From NCBI GenBank assembly GCA_036278715.1, contig DASUKN010000033.1, forward strand, positions 21,373-85,372: a stretch of 64,000 nt of DNA, in the 5' to 3' direction. The notes under the pieces are model-generated. The model had not been told where the DNA came from and did no database searches. It saw only the letters and a list, made by a program, of their open reading frames with translations. This DNA is from Udaeobacter sp025935755 (GTDB lineage: Bacteria; Verrucomicrobiota; Verrucomicrobiia; Chthoniobacterales; UBA10450). This document shows, in pieces, positions 8,069 to 17,204 of the stretch (the stretch's first letter is position 1; every line of letters starts with the position of its first letter). Position numbers and translations under genes: made by a program.

Positions 8069-8615
8069 GTTCAAAAGCGGCAGACCGGAACGGTAGCCAT
8101 GGCATTGCGACCAACCTACCCTTATAAACGAGGTCGACTAACGCGGTTCTGAAAGGATCGTCAAACGTCAGGGTTTTCGCCCGGGCGGACACTCGCGATC
8201 GCGAAACCGTACGCGATTTCGATTCAGTATTCTGCGAAACCAATACCGATGTTACGATGAGCAACGCGAGCAAAGAGGTCGTCACATCGGGAGAGCTGCG
8301 GAGCCTTTTTGTTCATGGGGGATTTCCACGGGAGGTAATTTCCGATTGCAATCGAAATCACGCCAAAGTGTCAACGAAATCTTTCGTGCTGCGAGGAGTT
8401 GTGTCGGGTCACAAACACTGAAACCGCTGGAAAAGCGATGCGAGGACGCATCGTACTCGCAATTCCGAAAGGCTCCGCGAGCGCAGCGGTTCGCGCGAAA
8501 GCTAAACTTACCTCGCATTGAGCCTGGGGACTGCACGTTATGACGCGATAGTGTCGAGACGCACCCGTGCTCGGCGGGCGAGATGCCTATCGGCGCCGTA
8601 CGCAGGGTGCCTGTG
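8069..8615. other. gene-poor region with dispersed repeats
   Basis: I find no credible gene in these 547 bp. It contains the ATGCGaggaCGCAT palindrome at 8435-8455, a repeat shared with 5190 and 62958. A second hairpin-prone GC stretch lies near 8555-8610. A minus-strand frame of 82 codons (8037-8285, GTG start) has a hydrophobic N-terminus that could be a signal peptide, but it lacks a ribosome-binding site and overlaps the DUF2059 gene, so I do not call it. Confidence 0.5.
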
Positions 8616-10412
8616 CTACTCCCAGCCGATCTGGCGGCCTTTGTTTTGTTGCTCAAGCCAAGTCATGAGCGGCTTGAAGTAATCCATCATGGCGCGAGTG
8701 GAGATGTCTTCGCCGGTCGCTTCTTTTAGCACTTTGCGCCAATCTTCGGTGCCGCCCTTTTTTAGAATGTTGTTAAGCCATATGCCCACTTCTTTGTTAT
8801 CGGCATAGTTACAGGATTGCGGCGGCTGATGCAGAATTTTGCGGGCTATGTAGTCGTGCAGCTGAAACTTAAATACAGTCGCGAACGCGTAGTTGTAATA
8901 ATACGCCGGCGTATCGTTGATGTGCGTCTTCGTGGCAGCGTCACAAAACTGTTCGCCACGCGGCTCCGGTGCTTCGATGCCTTGGAAATCGTTAACGTAT
9001 TTCCACCAGCGCGCATTCCATTGGTCCGGCGGCAAATTGTGCGCGTAAATGTCCGCTTCCCAATGCGGCATGGTCCCGCAGGAAAAATAAATGAACGGCA
9101 GGGAGCGGGCCAGTGCATCGTCCAGAAGGAATGCGGTTTTATCGGCGTTAAATTCATGCGGTAAAATCCCGCGCGTTTGCAAATAAGGCACCTGACTCGA
9201 CGCGAGCGCGATCAATTCACCGATGCCTTCGTGAAATCCAGGCGCCGCTCCGAGCCGCAACAGGTATGGAACCTCCGGACGCGAGTAAGCTTGGAAATAA
9301 TGGCCGTGACCAAGCTCATGGTGTGCAGTGAAAAACCATCGCGAATTCGGCTCGATGCTTTGTAACGACCGAATGTCGTTCTCAAGATCGATATGGAAGC
9401 AGAAGGCGTGCGTGTTTTTCTTCCGCTTGGAATCAGGTGGAACGGGATATAAATCCGATTTTTCCCAGAAACTTTGCGGCAACGGAGGAAAACCGAGACC
9501 GGTATAAAATTGTTCGGCGGTCCTGATGGTCCAATCTGATTTTCGGCCTTCGAAGTACTTGTCGATGTTCGCAGCTTCAACCAGGCCCGGCCATTCCTGT
9601 GCCCAACGATTGTTGATCCAGTGTGCAGGAATTTTCTTCGGCACCGGCTGATGAAATTTTTCTGCGAGCTTGTATTTCGCCCATGTATGCAATTGCAAAT
9701 AGAGCGGGCGCAAGGTGGCCATCCAATCGTCAAGCATCTTGAGCATCTCGTCGGTCGTCATTCCGTAGGCAGCGACCTGGAGCGAAAAGTAATCCGGGTA
9801 CTTCATCTCTTTGGCGACACCGTTTCGCAGGTCGCGCAATGTGACGAGATTTGGTTTTAGTACCGGCCCGATTTCCTTCGACGCTTCCCAAATCCCTTTG
9901 CGCTCGGCCAGATCGACGCTCTTCTCGAGTTTATTGTCGATTTCATTAGCCGTGATTTTCAGGCCGTTAAATTTGTATTCGAAGCCGTTCATCAGCGATG
10001 CCTGTTTCGTCTCGGCGGCGACGCGTTTACCGACCAGCTCAGGATTTGTCATTGGTCCCTCAGCTGCATTCAACAGCAGCTGTTTCAATTGGCGTACGGT
10101 GAGCTCGCTAAGTTCCTTTTGATGCGTCAGCAGTTCGCGCGCTTCATTGATGATCGCCGGATTTCCATTGAATGCAGCGTACGCTTTGCCGGTAGCCTCG
10201 GCCGCTGCATCGTGCTCCGGTGTTACGTCGGTCATCGCATTCCATTGCGCTTCGCTGTTTACTCGATAAACAGCCTGATACCCGGCATTCGCCAGCGCAA
10301 GAAAACGATCCGCGCGTTCCTGAATGGAGCAGGCTCCGAACGTTGCACCTCCAAATACGAGAAAGCCTAGAGAGCAGAGAAAGATGAAGCGGAAGATTGG
10401 GTCGCGATGCAT
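8616..10412 (-). CDS. M2-family zinc metallopeptidase (angiotensin-converting-enzyme-like)
   Basis: A 598-aa protein with an N-terminal signal segment (residues about 8-27), so probably periplasmic. It carries the M2 zinc signature HHELGHGHYF with the downstream glutamate ligand in GFHEGIGELIAL about 24 residues later. Helical flanks (GVAKEMKYPDYFSLQVAAYG, WAKYKLAEKFHQPVP) are typical of bacterial peptidyl-dipeptidase A enzymes, which release C-terminal dipeptides. Length fits the single-domain bacterial ACE family. It stands alone between repeats and the cupredoxin gene. Confidence 0.93.
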   Translation of the reverse strand: MHRDPIFRFIFLCSLGFLVFGGATFGACSIQERADRFLALANAGYQAVYRVNSEAQWNAMTDVTPEHDAAAEATGKAYAAFNGNPAIINEARELLTHQKELSELTVRQLKQLLLNAAEGPMTNPELVGKRVAAETKQASLMNGFEYKFNGLKITANEIDNKLEKSVDLAERKGIWEASKEIGPVLKPNLVTLRDLRNGVAKEMKYPDYFSLQVAAYGMTTDEMLKMLDDWMATLRPLYLQLHTWAKYKLAEKFHQPVPKKIPAHWINNRWAQEWPGLVEAANIDKYFEGRKSDWTIRTAEQFYTGLGFPPLPQSFWEKSDLYPVPPDSKRKKNTHAFCFHIDLENDIRSLQSIEPNSRWFFTAHHELGHGHYFQAYSRPEVPYLLRLGAAPGFHEGIGELIALASSQVPYLQTRGILPHEFNADKTAFLLDDALARSLPFIYFSCGTMPHWEADIYAHNLPPDQWNARWWKYVNDFQGIEAPEPRGEQFCDAATKTHINDTPAYYYNYAFATVFKFQLHDYIARKILHQPPQSCNYADNKEVGIWLNNILKKGGTEDWRKVLKEATGEDISTRAMMDYFKPLMTWLEQQNKGRQIGWE

Positions 10413-10502
10413 GATTTCAACAGTATTTCAATGTTCGCTCACATACGTGATCAAACATCGCAAAGCTAGTCATATCCCTCCCATTGTGAAGTGACTTACC
10501 GC

Positions 10503-11099
10503 CTACTTCACGATGATGCTGCCCTTCATGTCTCGATGAAATGTGCAGTAGTACCGAAATGTACCGGGATGATTAAATGTGTGGCTCCAGGTGGCTCCAA
10601 CCTCGATTGCACCGGAATTGAGTTCACCTCCGCTATTTGATGTAACAGTGTGCGGAGTTAAATCGCTGTTTACCCATTCGACAGTTTGGCCCGTCGCGAT
10701 CTGAATTGTACCGGAAGAATACTTCAATGATTCGATATTTATTTTTACAACTGCAGTCGAGACACTCGTTGCGGGTTGAGCAGAAGGTGCGACCGCGCCA
10801 GCGGTAGATTGGCGAACTTCCTTTGGGGGCGGTTCATTGCGGAATTCTCGATGCCGTATTCGCCCTCCGGCATACGCGATGTAGCCGCCGGCACCAGGCG
10901 TGATCGCTCCGAGTACCAGAACCGTAACCCCGAGCCATGTCGATGATCTCGGCCACTTCACCGGCGCGATGAGAGCTATCGCGCTCAAAATTGCTACCCC
11001 GCAAAAAAGCCAAATCAAATCCTCGGCGCGTTCTTTGTTCGACTCCACCCTTTTGCGTGTTTTGCGAGGTCCCTCGCTTCGCTGGGGATGACTGCGCAA
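10503..11099 (-). CDS. membrane-anchored cupredoxin (plastocyanin-like copper protein)
   Basis: The C-terminal 85 residues form a blue-copper domain: the VEWVNSDLTPHTVTS strand with the first His ligand, then YYCTFHRDMKGSIIVK with the Cys, His and Met ligands. Two hydrophobic segments precede it (about 27-43 and 51-72), so the domain is tethered to the membrane, probably facing the periplasm for electron transfer. The first 17 residues are encoded by the repeat at 11066-11148. A GTG at 11046-11048 is therefore a plausible true start (VESNKERAEDLIW). Confidence 0.82.
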   Translation of the reverse strand: MRSHPQRSEGPRKTRKRVESNKERAEDLIWLFCGVAILSAIALIAPVKWPRSSTWLGVTVLVLGAITPGAGGYIAYAGGRIRHREFRNEPPPKEVRQSTAGAVAPSAQPATSVSTAVVKINIESLKYSSGTIQIATGQTVEWVNSDLTPHTVTSNSGGELNSGAIEVGATWSHTFNHPGTFRYYCTFHRDMKGSIIVK

Positions 11100-11148
11100 C
11101 TATGAACGACGAAATTTCTGTCATCCTGAGCGAAGCGAAGGACCTCAC
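11066..11148. repeat. palindromic repeat, GTCATTCCGAGCGAAG family
   Basis: Two facing copies of the conserved half (gaggtccctcgcttcgctgg at 11066 and gtcatcctgagcgaagcgaa at 11120) form an inverted pair. The left half overlaps the apparent start of the cupredoxin gene. Confidence 0.65.
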
Positions 11149-11235
11149 GAATTAGAATGAAGGCATTCTCCGCTTATCAAAGCCGCGTGGTTCTCTACAC
11201 TGGCGTAAACAAGCAGTTTAACGCGACGAATCTGT

Positions 11236-11537
11236 TTATTCGGGTCCTTTTGTGTGTTTTGCGGGCTGAGGCGTGAGCTTCAGCTCTTCGCGAGGTCAGT
11301 AGCCTGCTTGTTCACTGAGGTACGATCACGAACCATGAGCTCGGCGAACTCTTTCACTTTAGAGTTCGACGATTTTTCTGCTGCCAGTTTCCCGGCCGCA
11401 ATATCGACGTTCTCTGCTGTTACTACGATCATCGCGATCTGCGGATCGGCTGGTGCGTTTGCCGCGCTGGTTTGTGCTGGCGCCAAAACGCACGCAGCAA
11501 CCACGGCTGCTGAACTTATTAGGAGTGATTTTAGCAT
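11236..11537 (-). pseudogene. frameshifted DUF4142 secreted protein
   Basis: From the ATG at 11537 (AGGAGA Shine-Dalgarno 6 nt upstream) comes a signal peptide, then the start of a DUF4142 domain (GKLAAEKSSNSKVKEFAELM, VRDRTSVNKQATDLAKS). The frame stops at 11280. Adding one base near 11288 restores the family text DLAK-ELKLTPQ, but the restored frame also ends at 11236, far short of the usual 150-180 residues. The gene is both frameshifted and truncated. DUF4142 proteins are secreted helical proteins of unknown role. Confidence 0.7.
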
Positions 11538-11709
11538 GGACTGTTCTCCTGGTTCTTCGTTTCGTTAAGCGCCTGCCCGTTGCTGAGCGTGTCCCGGCAA
11601 CAAGCGCATGTGAGGTCATATTTTATCCCTTCCGAAACCAACTCTGCGCGTGAGGATAATGAGCGGAGATGGCAACTCCGCTGTTCAGTTATCGACGTAT
11701 CCGGCAGCG

Positions 11710-12255
11710 CTAGGTCAACTTGCGATAAACGGCATCAGGCAGCGGGTGTTTATAGGCGAGCCACAAAAACACAAAGCCCACAATCGGCATCAATATGTCG
11801 ATAGGGAGGACCAGCCCCACGTTTCCGGGCGCAAAATTGTGCGCCACGATCATTTGATAAATATGACCGCCGGCTGCGCCCAATGAGAAACACCACGGCG
11901 GAATCAACGTCGCAAAGCGGAAAGGCAAAATTGCTTTGAATGCGAGGATTCCTGCAATTCCAACGCCCAGGCTTGCGAATCCGACCTCTGCTTGAAAAGG
12001 ACTGTTTTCCCAGCCGATAAACTTTGCCGCCACATCCCCGAAGAAAACGTGAAAGATGAAGTTAATTAGATTGTTTATTCCAATTGCGAAAAGCAGGTGG
12101 TACGAAAGCAACGCTTCGGCTACTTCGCTGATTCGCAGCGGTTTTGGTTTCTTGAGGAGCGATATTCCCGCGGCAATCAGGCCGATGATAAAAAACGTCA
12201 CGAAATAATTGCCCACCAGAAAAACCAACACCGAAGGAATTTTCGACTCATCCAT
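11710..12255 (-). CDS. DUF6790-like integral membrane protein
   Basis: About 181 aa with five or six hydrophobic segments (near residues 7-29, 46-70, 85-107, 115-140 and 148-170). Sequence features such as FHVFFGDVAAKFIGW and GHIYQMIVAHNFAPGNVG match the small membrane family I know as DUF6790, of unknown function. The start at 12255 (MDESKIPS) is preferred; an upstream ATG at 12273 is possible. Confidence 0.7.
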   Translation of the reverse strand: MDESKIPSVLVFLVGNYFVTFFIIGLIAAGISLLKKPKPLRISEVAEALLSYHLLFAIGINNLINFIFHVFFGDVAAKFIGWENSPFQAEVGFASLGVGIAGILAFKAILPFRFATLIPPWCFSLGAAGGHIYQMIVAHNFAPGNVGLVLPIDILMPIVGFVFLWLAYKHPLPDAVYRKLT

Positions 12256-12377
12256 GTGAGTGATGCTAACCATTCGACGCCGAGTTTGTGAAGCGAGGAT
12301 CTACATGGGCGTTTCATTTCGACTCGTTGGTCGAGTGTCATGTTGGCCGATTATTTCCGTGGATCTGCCAGAGTCGT

Positions 12378-12422
12378 GCACCTCTCCCCTTGGAGAGGGA
12401 GGAGGATTGAGGTGAGGGGTTG
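12378..12422. repeat. CTCTCCCC...GAGGTGAGGG repeat
   Basis: An inverted-repeat motif (cacctctccccttggagagg, then gattgaggtgagggg) that recurs in the trpG-trpE gap (15533-15640). The segment 12274-12485 has no gene. Confidence 0.55.
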
Positions 12423-12485
12423 GCGCTCAAAGGGGCGAGGCGACCCTAGCGGATCGTAAATGGACAAGCGACCAGCAATACCGGC

Positions 12486-13292
12486 TTAGCTTCCCGCCGA
12501 TTCTGCCGGTCCGCTCTTTTCGCCTGAAAGCAAGTCAACGCGAACTATCGGATCCGATGGCAACACGATTGGTCCTTCCCATCGTAGAAAACCAGCCGGC
12601 TCGGGGTTGGTTAGCCAGATTCTTGTGTCCGGCACATTAACAAAAAATTTGGCGATGAACGGAATCTCCGGATGAACAATGAAGCGATCACCCTTCAGTG
12701 AACGTCCTGACATCTTCATTCGATCAACCCCGGCGTGAGAAATCTTCACTGTCACAACCTGTGGACCCAGTGTTGGAAAATCGGAAAAACCAACTGCTTT
12801 GAGCTCGACTTGTTCGCCGCGCAGCAGGCGTTTACGCAGATTGCTCAAAGCGAGGCTAAACCCAAACCCGGCGAACGTCCGACCGGGCTCAATTTTAATC
12901 TTCCTGGATACATCCCTGTGATCCTGGCTGATGTGTGCGCTGCCGATGCCAGTCAGAAAATTCACCGCGAACTCTCGCTGCCGCTTTCCATGTTTCGATT
13001 CTTTCCACGACCATTTTTCCTGAATCAGCTCTGGTTTTTGTCGAAATTGCGAGTGTTCCTCATAAAGCTCGCCCGCGGAAAATTTGTAAGTGATCACAAC
13101 GTGCAGCCGATCATCTTCTACCCATTGCCGGAATTCGCCGTCAGCGAGTTTCTTTCCGTTCATGTCACACAAGCCTGGATACCCGTGCGACGCGGCCGCC
13201 GGTTCAGTGACCTTTAATGCAAACACTGGTACCACGATCGTTCCCGCCGCAACGATTGAGAAAACAGTTAGCAATTTCCTTATCGCGAGCAT
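12486..13292 (-). CDS. secreted protein of unknown function
   Basis: 268 aa with a signal peptide (residues 1-25, ending VFALKV). No motif I can name. Conserved-looking features are a CDMNGKKLADGEFRQWVEDD segment after the signal, mixed beta-rich sequence, and a C-terminal EGPIVLPSDPIVRVDLL. It is divergent from the trp operon, sharing a 314-bp upstream region with aroF. That region may hold promoters for both. Confidence 0.6.
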   Translation of the reverse strand: MLAIRKLLTVFSIVAAGTIVVPVFALKVTEPAAASHGYPGLCDMNGKKLADGEFRQWVEDDRLHVVITYKFSAGELYEEHSQFRQKPELIQEKWSWKESKHGKRQREFAVNFLTGIGSAHISQDHRDVSRKIKIEPGRTFAGFGFSLALSNLRKRLLRGEQVELKAVGFSDFPTLGPQVVTVKISHAGVDRMKMSGRSLKGDRFIVHPEIPFIAKFFVNVPDTRIWLTNPEPAGFLRWEGPIVLPSDPIVRVDLLSGEKSGPAESAGS

Positions 13293-13606
13293 TTCAGTAC
13301 CCGTATCGGTGTGGGCTGGAGCGACGGCTGCAGTCGGTGCAGCGCAATCCCGTTCGATTTGGTAACGATGCTGTTACCAGGCATTCATATTTGTATTCGA
13401 CAATTGGTCAGACGATCTCTATTCTTTGGGTCAATGAGCGCTGCTTCACTTTATTCGGCAGAACCCGCGAATGGCTTGCGGGGCATCTGCGCGGTGGCGC
13501 TCGGAATCTGGCGATAAGAAAGCGACCGTATTCTCCACGGACGCTGATTCACCTCTCTCGCACGAGATCTGTCTCTGCGTCTGTTGAAAAAATCCAACCA
13601 CTCCAA
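13293..13606. promoter_or_regulatory. divergent upstream region of the trp operon
   Basis: 314 bp between the secreted-protein gene and aroF. The one clear signal is a perfect 7-bp inverted repeat, TGGTAAC (13360-13366) and GTTACCA (13373-13379), with a 6-bp spacer, which could be an operator. I see no run of Trp codons that would indicate an attenuator leader. The open frame upstream of aroF extends through this region but looks uncoded. Confidence 0.35.
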
Positions 13607-14713
13607 ATGTTAATCGTAATGAAACCAGGCGCCACGGCATCGGAAATCGATGCAGTGATAAACATCATTGAGACAGTAGGCTTTCGGGCACATTCCATGC
13701 CGGGAGCGACACGGACCGCAATTGGTATCACAGGCAACGAAGGCCCGATCGATGGTCGTCGTTTTGAAAACCTGGCCGGCGTTGCGGAGGTCATCCGCGT
13801 CACGAAACCGTACAAATTGATAACGCTCGACCTGCGACCGGATAGAACGATCGTTCGCCTCGACGACGCGACCATTGGCGACTCGAAGCTGTCAATCATT
13901 GCCGGGCCATGCGCGATCGAGAGTCGCGATCAAGCGTTCGCGATCGCAACAATCGTTCAGCAAAGCGGTGCGCGTTTTTTTCGTGGGTGCGTCTGGAAAC
14001 CTCGAACATCGCCCTACACGTTCCAGGGCATGGGCGACAAAGGCTGGGAAATATTATCAGCCGTTCGCGACGAGTTCGATTTGAAAATCGTCACTGAAGC
14101 AGTCGAGGAATCGCATATCGATGTCATTGAAAACCTCGGCGACGTGATTCAGATCGGCGCTCGCAACATGCAGAACTTCCCGCTTTTGAAACGCGCAGGC
14201 CGATCGCGGTTGCCTGTGCTTTTGAAACGCGGAATGGCTGCAACGCTCGAGGAATGGTTGCTCGCGGCGGAGTACATCATGGCTGAGGGCAATTACAATG
14301 TGATCCTCTGCGAACGCGGTGTGCGCACGTTCGCGCAGCACACGCGAAATACGCTTGATCTCGCTTCCGTACCGGCGATCCGGCGCATCTCGCATTTGCC
14401 GGTGATGGTTGATCCTTCGCACGGCACGGGCACAGCGTACATGGTTACCCCTCTGGCGAGGGCTGGCGTGGCAGCCGGCGCGGACGGCCTCATGATCGAA
14501 GTTCACAATCGGCCTGAGCTTGCGCTTTCCGATAGCGCACAAGCACTAACTCCCTCGCAGTACCTGGAACTCGTCGACGAAGTTCAAGCGATTCACGAAG
14601 TCATGGCGCCGACGGGGAACGACGGCTTGAATAACCGTCGGAATATGACGCCTGGCAAGCCGTCACTCCTGGAACAGTCGCGGCATTCGAACCGAAGGGA
14701 ATCACTGTCATGA
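13607..14713 (+). CDS. aroF: 3-deoxy-7-phosphoheptulonate (DAHP) synthase, KDO8PS-like type
   Basis: A 368-aa enzyme that condenses phosphoenolpyruvate and erythrose 4-phosphate in the first step of the shikimate pathway. Residues 1-70 form the ferredoxin-like N-terminal regulatory domain typical of Thermotoga-type enzymes. The barrel follows with SIIAGPCAIES, RGCVWKPRTSPYTFQG, QIGARNMQNFPLL, LLKRGMAATLEEWLLAAEYI and PVMVDPSHGTG. The frame is open back to 13217, but conserved sequence starts at the ATG at 13607 (a second ATG is at 13619). The last 30 or so residues are nonconserved and run to a repeat. It leads the trp operon, so it probably supplies chorismate for tryptophan. Confidence 0.92.
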   Translation: MLIVMKPGATASEIDAVINIIETVGFRAHSMPGATRTAIGITGNEGPIDGRRFENLAGVAEVIRVTKPYKLITLDLRPDRTIVRLDDATIGDSKLSIIAGPCAIESRDQAFAIATIVQQSGARFFRGCVWKPRTSPYTFQGMGDKGWEILSAVRDEFDLKIVTEAVEESHIDVIENLGDVIQIGARNMQNFPLLKRAGRSRLPVLLKRGMAATLEEWLLAAEYIMAEGNYNVILCERGVRTFAQHTRNTLDLASVPAIRRISHLPVMVDPSHGTGTAYMVTPLARAGVAAGADGLMIEVHNRPELALSDSAQALTPSQYLELVDEVQAIHEVMAPTGNDGLNNRRNMTPGKPSLLEQSRHSNRRESLS

Positions 14714-14734
14714 TGAGCGACTACCACCGCGCCT

Positions 14735-14865
14735 GTCATTTTGAGCGAAGCGAAGCGCAGTCGAAGGATCCCGCGGAATTATCCTTACGCGCTGCAACGG
14801 GATTGAAAGCCTGGCCTCGCAAACTTCGTCCGCTACGTTGCAGCCTCGACTTCGCTCGGAATGAC
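14735..14865. repeat. palindromic repeat in the aroF-trpG gap
   Basis: 131 bp with gtcattttgagcgaagcgaa at the left and cgacttcgctcggaatgac at the right, the inverted ends of the dispersed family. An inner complement (cgctgcaacgg, then cgctacgttgcag) lies between. It fills most of the space between aroF and trpG. Confidence 0.7.
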
Positions 14866-14896
14866 ATTGGTCGGTGGGTTTAACCGGGTTCAACCC

Positions 14897-15502
14897 ATGC
14901 TCCTGCTGATCGATAATTACGATTCGTTCACCTACAACCTCGCACAGTATTTTGGCGAGCTTGGATGCGAACTTCTCGTTAGGCGTAATGACGCGATTTC
15001 GTTAAAACAAATTGCGGCGTTGGCGCCGGAACGTATCTGCATATCGCCGGGCCCGTGTACGCCGCGCGAGGCTGGCATAAGCAAACAGGTCGTTCTGACG
15101 TTTGGCGCGCGAACTCCAATTCTGGGTGTTTGCCTCGGACACCAATGCATCGCTGAAGCATATGGCGGACATGTTGTGCGTGCGGCGCGACTGATGCACG
15201 GGAAGGCATCGATGATTACGCATAACGGGAACATCCTTTTTTCTGATCTGGCTGCGTCGTTTCAAGCCGGCCGATATCATTCGCTCGTTGTGGAACGAAC
15301 TTCGCTGCCTGGTTGCCTCCAAATCACTGCAGAAAGCGACGACGGAGAAATCATGGCGCTCTCTCATCGCGAATTCCCAGTGTATGGCGTGCAGTTTCAC
15401 CCCGAATCCGTGCTAACGCACGATGGGAAGAAGATCCTTTCGCGATTTCTTGCGATCGAATCGAACAGCGCAGCAAGCGGTCAAAACCGATTACTGCCAT
15501 GA
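14897..15502 (+). CDS. trpG: anthranilate synthase component II (glutamine amidotransferase)
   Basis: A 201-aa class I amidotransferase that supplies ammonia from glutamine to TrpE. It has LLIDNYDSFTYNLAQY at the N-terminus, the catalytic Cys in LGVCLGHQCIAEAYGG, and the C-terminal His-Glu pair in VQFHPESVLT. The start at 14897 begins directly with the conserved MLLLIDNYDSF. It could also serve 4-aminobenzoate synthesis, as many TrpG/PabA proteins do. It is second in the trp operon. Confidence 0.95.
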   Translation: MLLLIDNYDSFTYNLAQYFGELGCELLVRRNDAISLKQIAALAPERICISPGPCTPREAGISKQVVLTFGARTPILGVCLGHQCIAEAYGGHVVRAARLMHGKASMITHNGNILFSDLAASFQAGRYHSLVVERTSLPGCLQITAESDDGEIMALSHREFPVYGVQFHPESVLTHDGKKILSRFLAIESNSAASGQNRLLP

Positions 15503-15532
15503 AAAACGGCATAACGACTGAGCAAAATTTTC

Positions 15533-15640
15533 CGCCTCTCCCCTTATCGCAAGGGGAGGGGATTGAGGTGAGGGGCTTTGAAATCGTACGAATCGTACCC
15601 GCGCGAACCCTCACCCTTCTGGAGGGAGAGGCGGCCGGCG
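15533..15640. repeat. CTCTCCCC...GAGGTGAGGG repeat in the trpG-trpE gap
   Basis: The unit at 12378 recurs here (cctctccccttatcgcaagg, then gattgaggtgagggg), followed by the near-complementary ccctcacccttctggaggga and gaggcg. It forms an inverted repeat of about 108 bp inside the operon. Confidence 0.6.
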
Positions 15641-15680
15641 AGGAATTCAAAATCACAAGCGATCACGCGCATTACCATAG

Positions 15681-17204
15681 ATGACAACGCAAGTCATTCC
15701 GGCTTTACCCGAATTCGCCGAGCTCGCGAAGCAATGCAACATCATTCCTGTTTTCGCAGAGTTCGTCGCAGACGGCGAAACGCCGGTTTCAGCTTTCAAG
15801 AAACTGGACTGCGGCGGTTATAGTTTCCTTTTTGAGTCGACCGAAAAGAACGATGTTTCGGGAAGATTTTCGTTTATCGGCCTTAATCCTCGTGTGGTGA
15901 TGCAGAGTCACGGGCGCGAGGTTCAAATCATTGAGGGTGAAAAACAGCACCGGGTGCAAATCAGCCGCGGTCCGGTTGACGAAGTGCAAAAGCTGATGAG
16001 CCGTTATCACTTTGCATCGCTTCCGGAGCTGCCACGATTCGCAGGCGGCGCTGTCGGTTTCATTGGCTATGAAGCGAGCCACTTTTTCGAACCCAAAGTC
16101 CCGTTACCACATCAGGACGAACTTGGGCTGCCCGAAGCGCTCCTGATGATTCCAAGTGTCATCCTGATTTTCGACCACCGTTTGCGCAGTTTAAAGATTG
16201 TAGTGAACGCATTCCTCGACGATGGCGGGGTCGAGACAGTTTACTCGCGGGCTTTGAAATCCATTAATGAGATTGCGCGGAAACTCGCCGAACCCATCCA
16301 CTTGCCGCTTATTCCCATTGCGGCGGACGAATTGCAATCCACTGAGAGGGATGCGTCACTTCAGTCTTACCAGAGCAATTTCGAGCCGGACGATTTCAAA
16401 CGCGCAGTTAACCGGGCCAAGGATTACATCCTGGCGGGAGATATTTTCCAGGTTGTGCTATCCCAACGCTTCGAATCGTCTTTTAGTGGGACGCCTCTCG
16501 ATTTCTATCGCTGCCTTCGTTTTATCAATCCGTCTCCGTACATGTTTTGTCTCAACTTCGGTGCAGATTTTTCGCTGGTGGGCAGTTCACCCGAAATGCA
16601 TGTCCGTTTGACCGGTGACACTCTGGAGATTCGTCCAATTGCAGGGACACGCCCGCGTGGGCACACTCCAGCGCAGGACGAAGCGAATGCCGGGCAGTTG
16701 CTCGCCGATCCAAAGGAACGCGCGGAACATATCATGCTGGTCGATTTGGCACGTAATGATGTTGGCCGTGTAGCGGAACCCGGCTCCGTTCGCGTTACAG
16801 AGTTCATGCAGATCGAGCGGTACAGCCACGTGATGCACATCGTGTCCAACGTAGTCGGCCGTCTGCGGAAGGATTGTACAGTGTTCGATGCGGTTCGAGC
16901 GACTTTTCCGGCCGGAACAGTCTCCGGTGCGCCGAAAATTCGCGCGATGCAAATCATTAGCGAATTGGAGCAAACACGACGCGGCTGTTACGCGGGCGCC
17001 ATCGGTTACTTCGGGTTCGATGGAAATTTCGATTCCTGCATCGCGCTGCGGAGCGTGGTCTTGAAAAAACAGCACGCGTACGTTCAAGCGGGGGCTGGCA
17101 TCGTTGCCGATTCAGATCCGCAGCGGGAGTACGAAGAAACGGTCAATAAAGCGCGCGCAATGATGAAGGCGCTATCGATGGCCAGCCAGCCAGGAACGCA
17201 ATGA
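15681..17204 (+). CDS. trpE: anthranilate synthase component I
   Basis: A 507-aa enzyme that turns chorismate and ammonia into anthranilate. The N-terminal domain has YSFLFESTEKN and GRFSFIGLNP, the region that normally binds feedback tryptophan. The chorismate-binding domain has DIFQVVLSQRF, RPIAGTRPRG, VDLARNDVGRV, FPAGTVSGAPKIRAM and QAGAGIVADSDP. Full length for the family. Its last bases overlap the trpD start (ATGA), so the two are translationally coupled. Confidence 0.97.
   Translation: MTTQVIPALPEFAELAKQCNIIPVFAEFVADGETPVSAFKKLDCGGYSFLFESTEKNDVSGRFSFIGLNPRVVMQSHGREVQIIEGEKQHRVQISRGPVDEVQKLMSRYHFASLPELPRFAGGAVGFIGYEASHFFEPKVPLPHQDELGLPEALLMIPSVILIFDHRLRSLKIVVNAFLDDGGVETVYSRALKSINEIARKLAEPIHLPLIPIAADELQSTERDASLQSYQSNFEPDDFKRAVNRAKDYILAGDIFQVVLSQRFESSFSGTPLDFYRCLRFINPSPYMFCLNFGADFSLVGSSPEMHVRLTGDTLEIRPIAGTRPRGHTPAQDEANAGQLLADPKERAEHIMLVDLARNDVGRVAEPGSVRVTEFMQIERYSHVMHIVSNVVGRLRKDCTVFDAVRATFPAGTVSGAPKIRAMQIISELEQTRRGCYAGAIGYFGFDGNFDSCIALRSVVLKKQHAYVQAGAGIVADSDPQREYEETVNKARAMMKALSMASQPGTQ

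Noticed and set aside
8037..8285. 82-codon minus-strand ORF with hydrophobic N-terminus
   Set aside because: GTG start without a Shine-Dalgarno sequence, overlaps the DUF2059 gene, no family resemblance; probably chance.
8282..8656. 124-codon minus-strand ORF after the M2 peptidase
   Set aside because: Its sequence is read through the dispersed repeat (similar peptide appears at 5190) and it overlaps the peptidase end.
13217..13606. 130-codon 5' extension of aroF
   Set aside because: The residues are unlike any DAHP synthase, overlap the divergent secreted-protein gene and have no ribosome-binding site. The conserved N-terminal domain starts at 13607.
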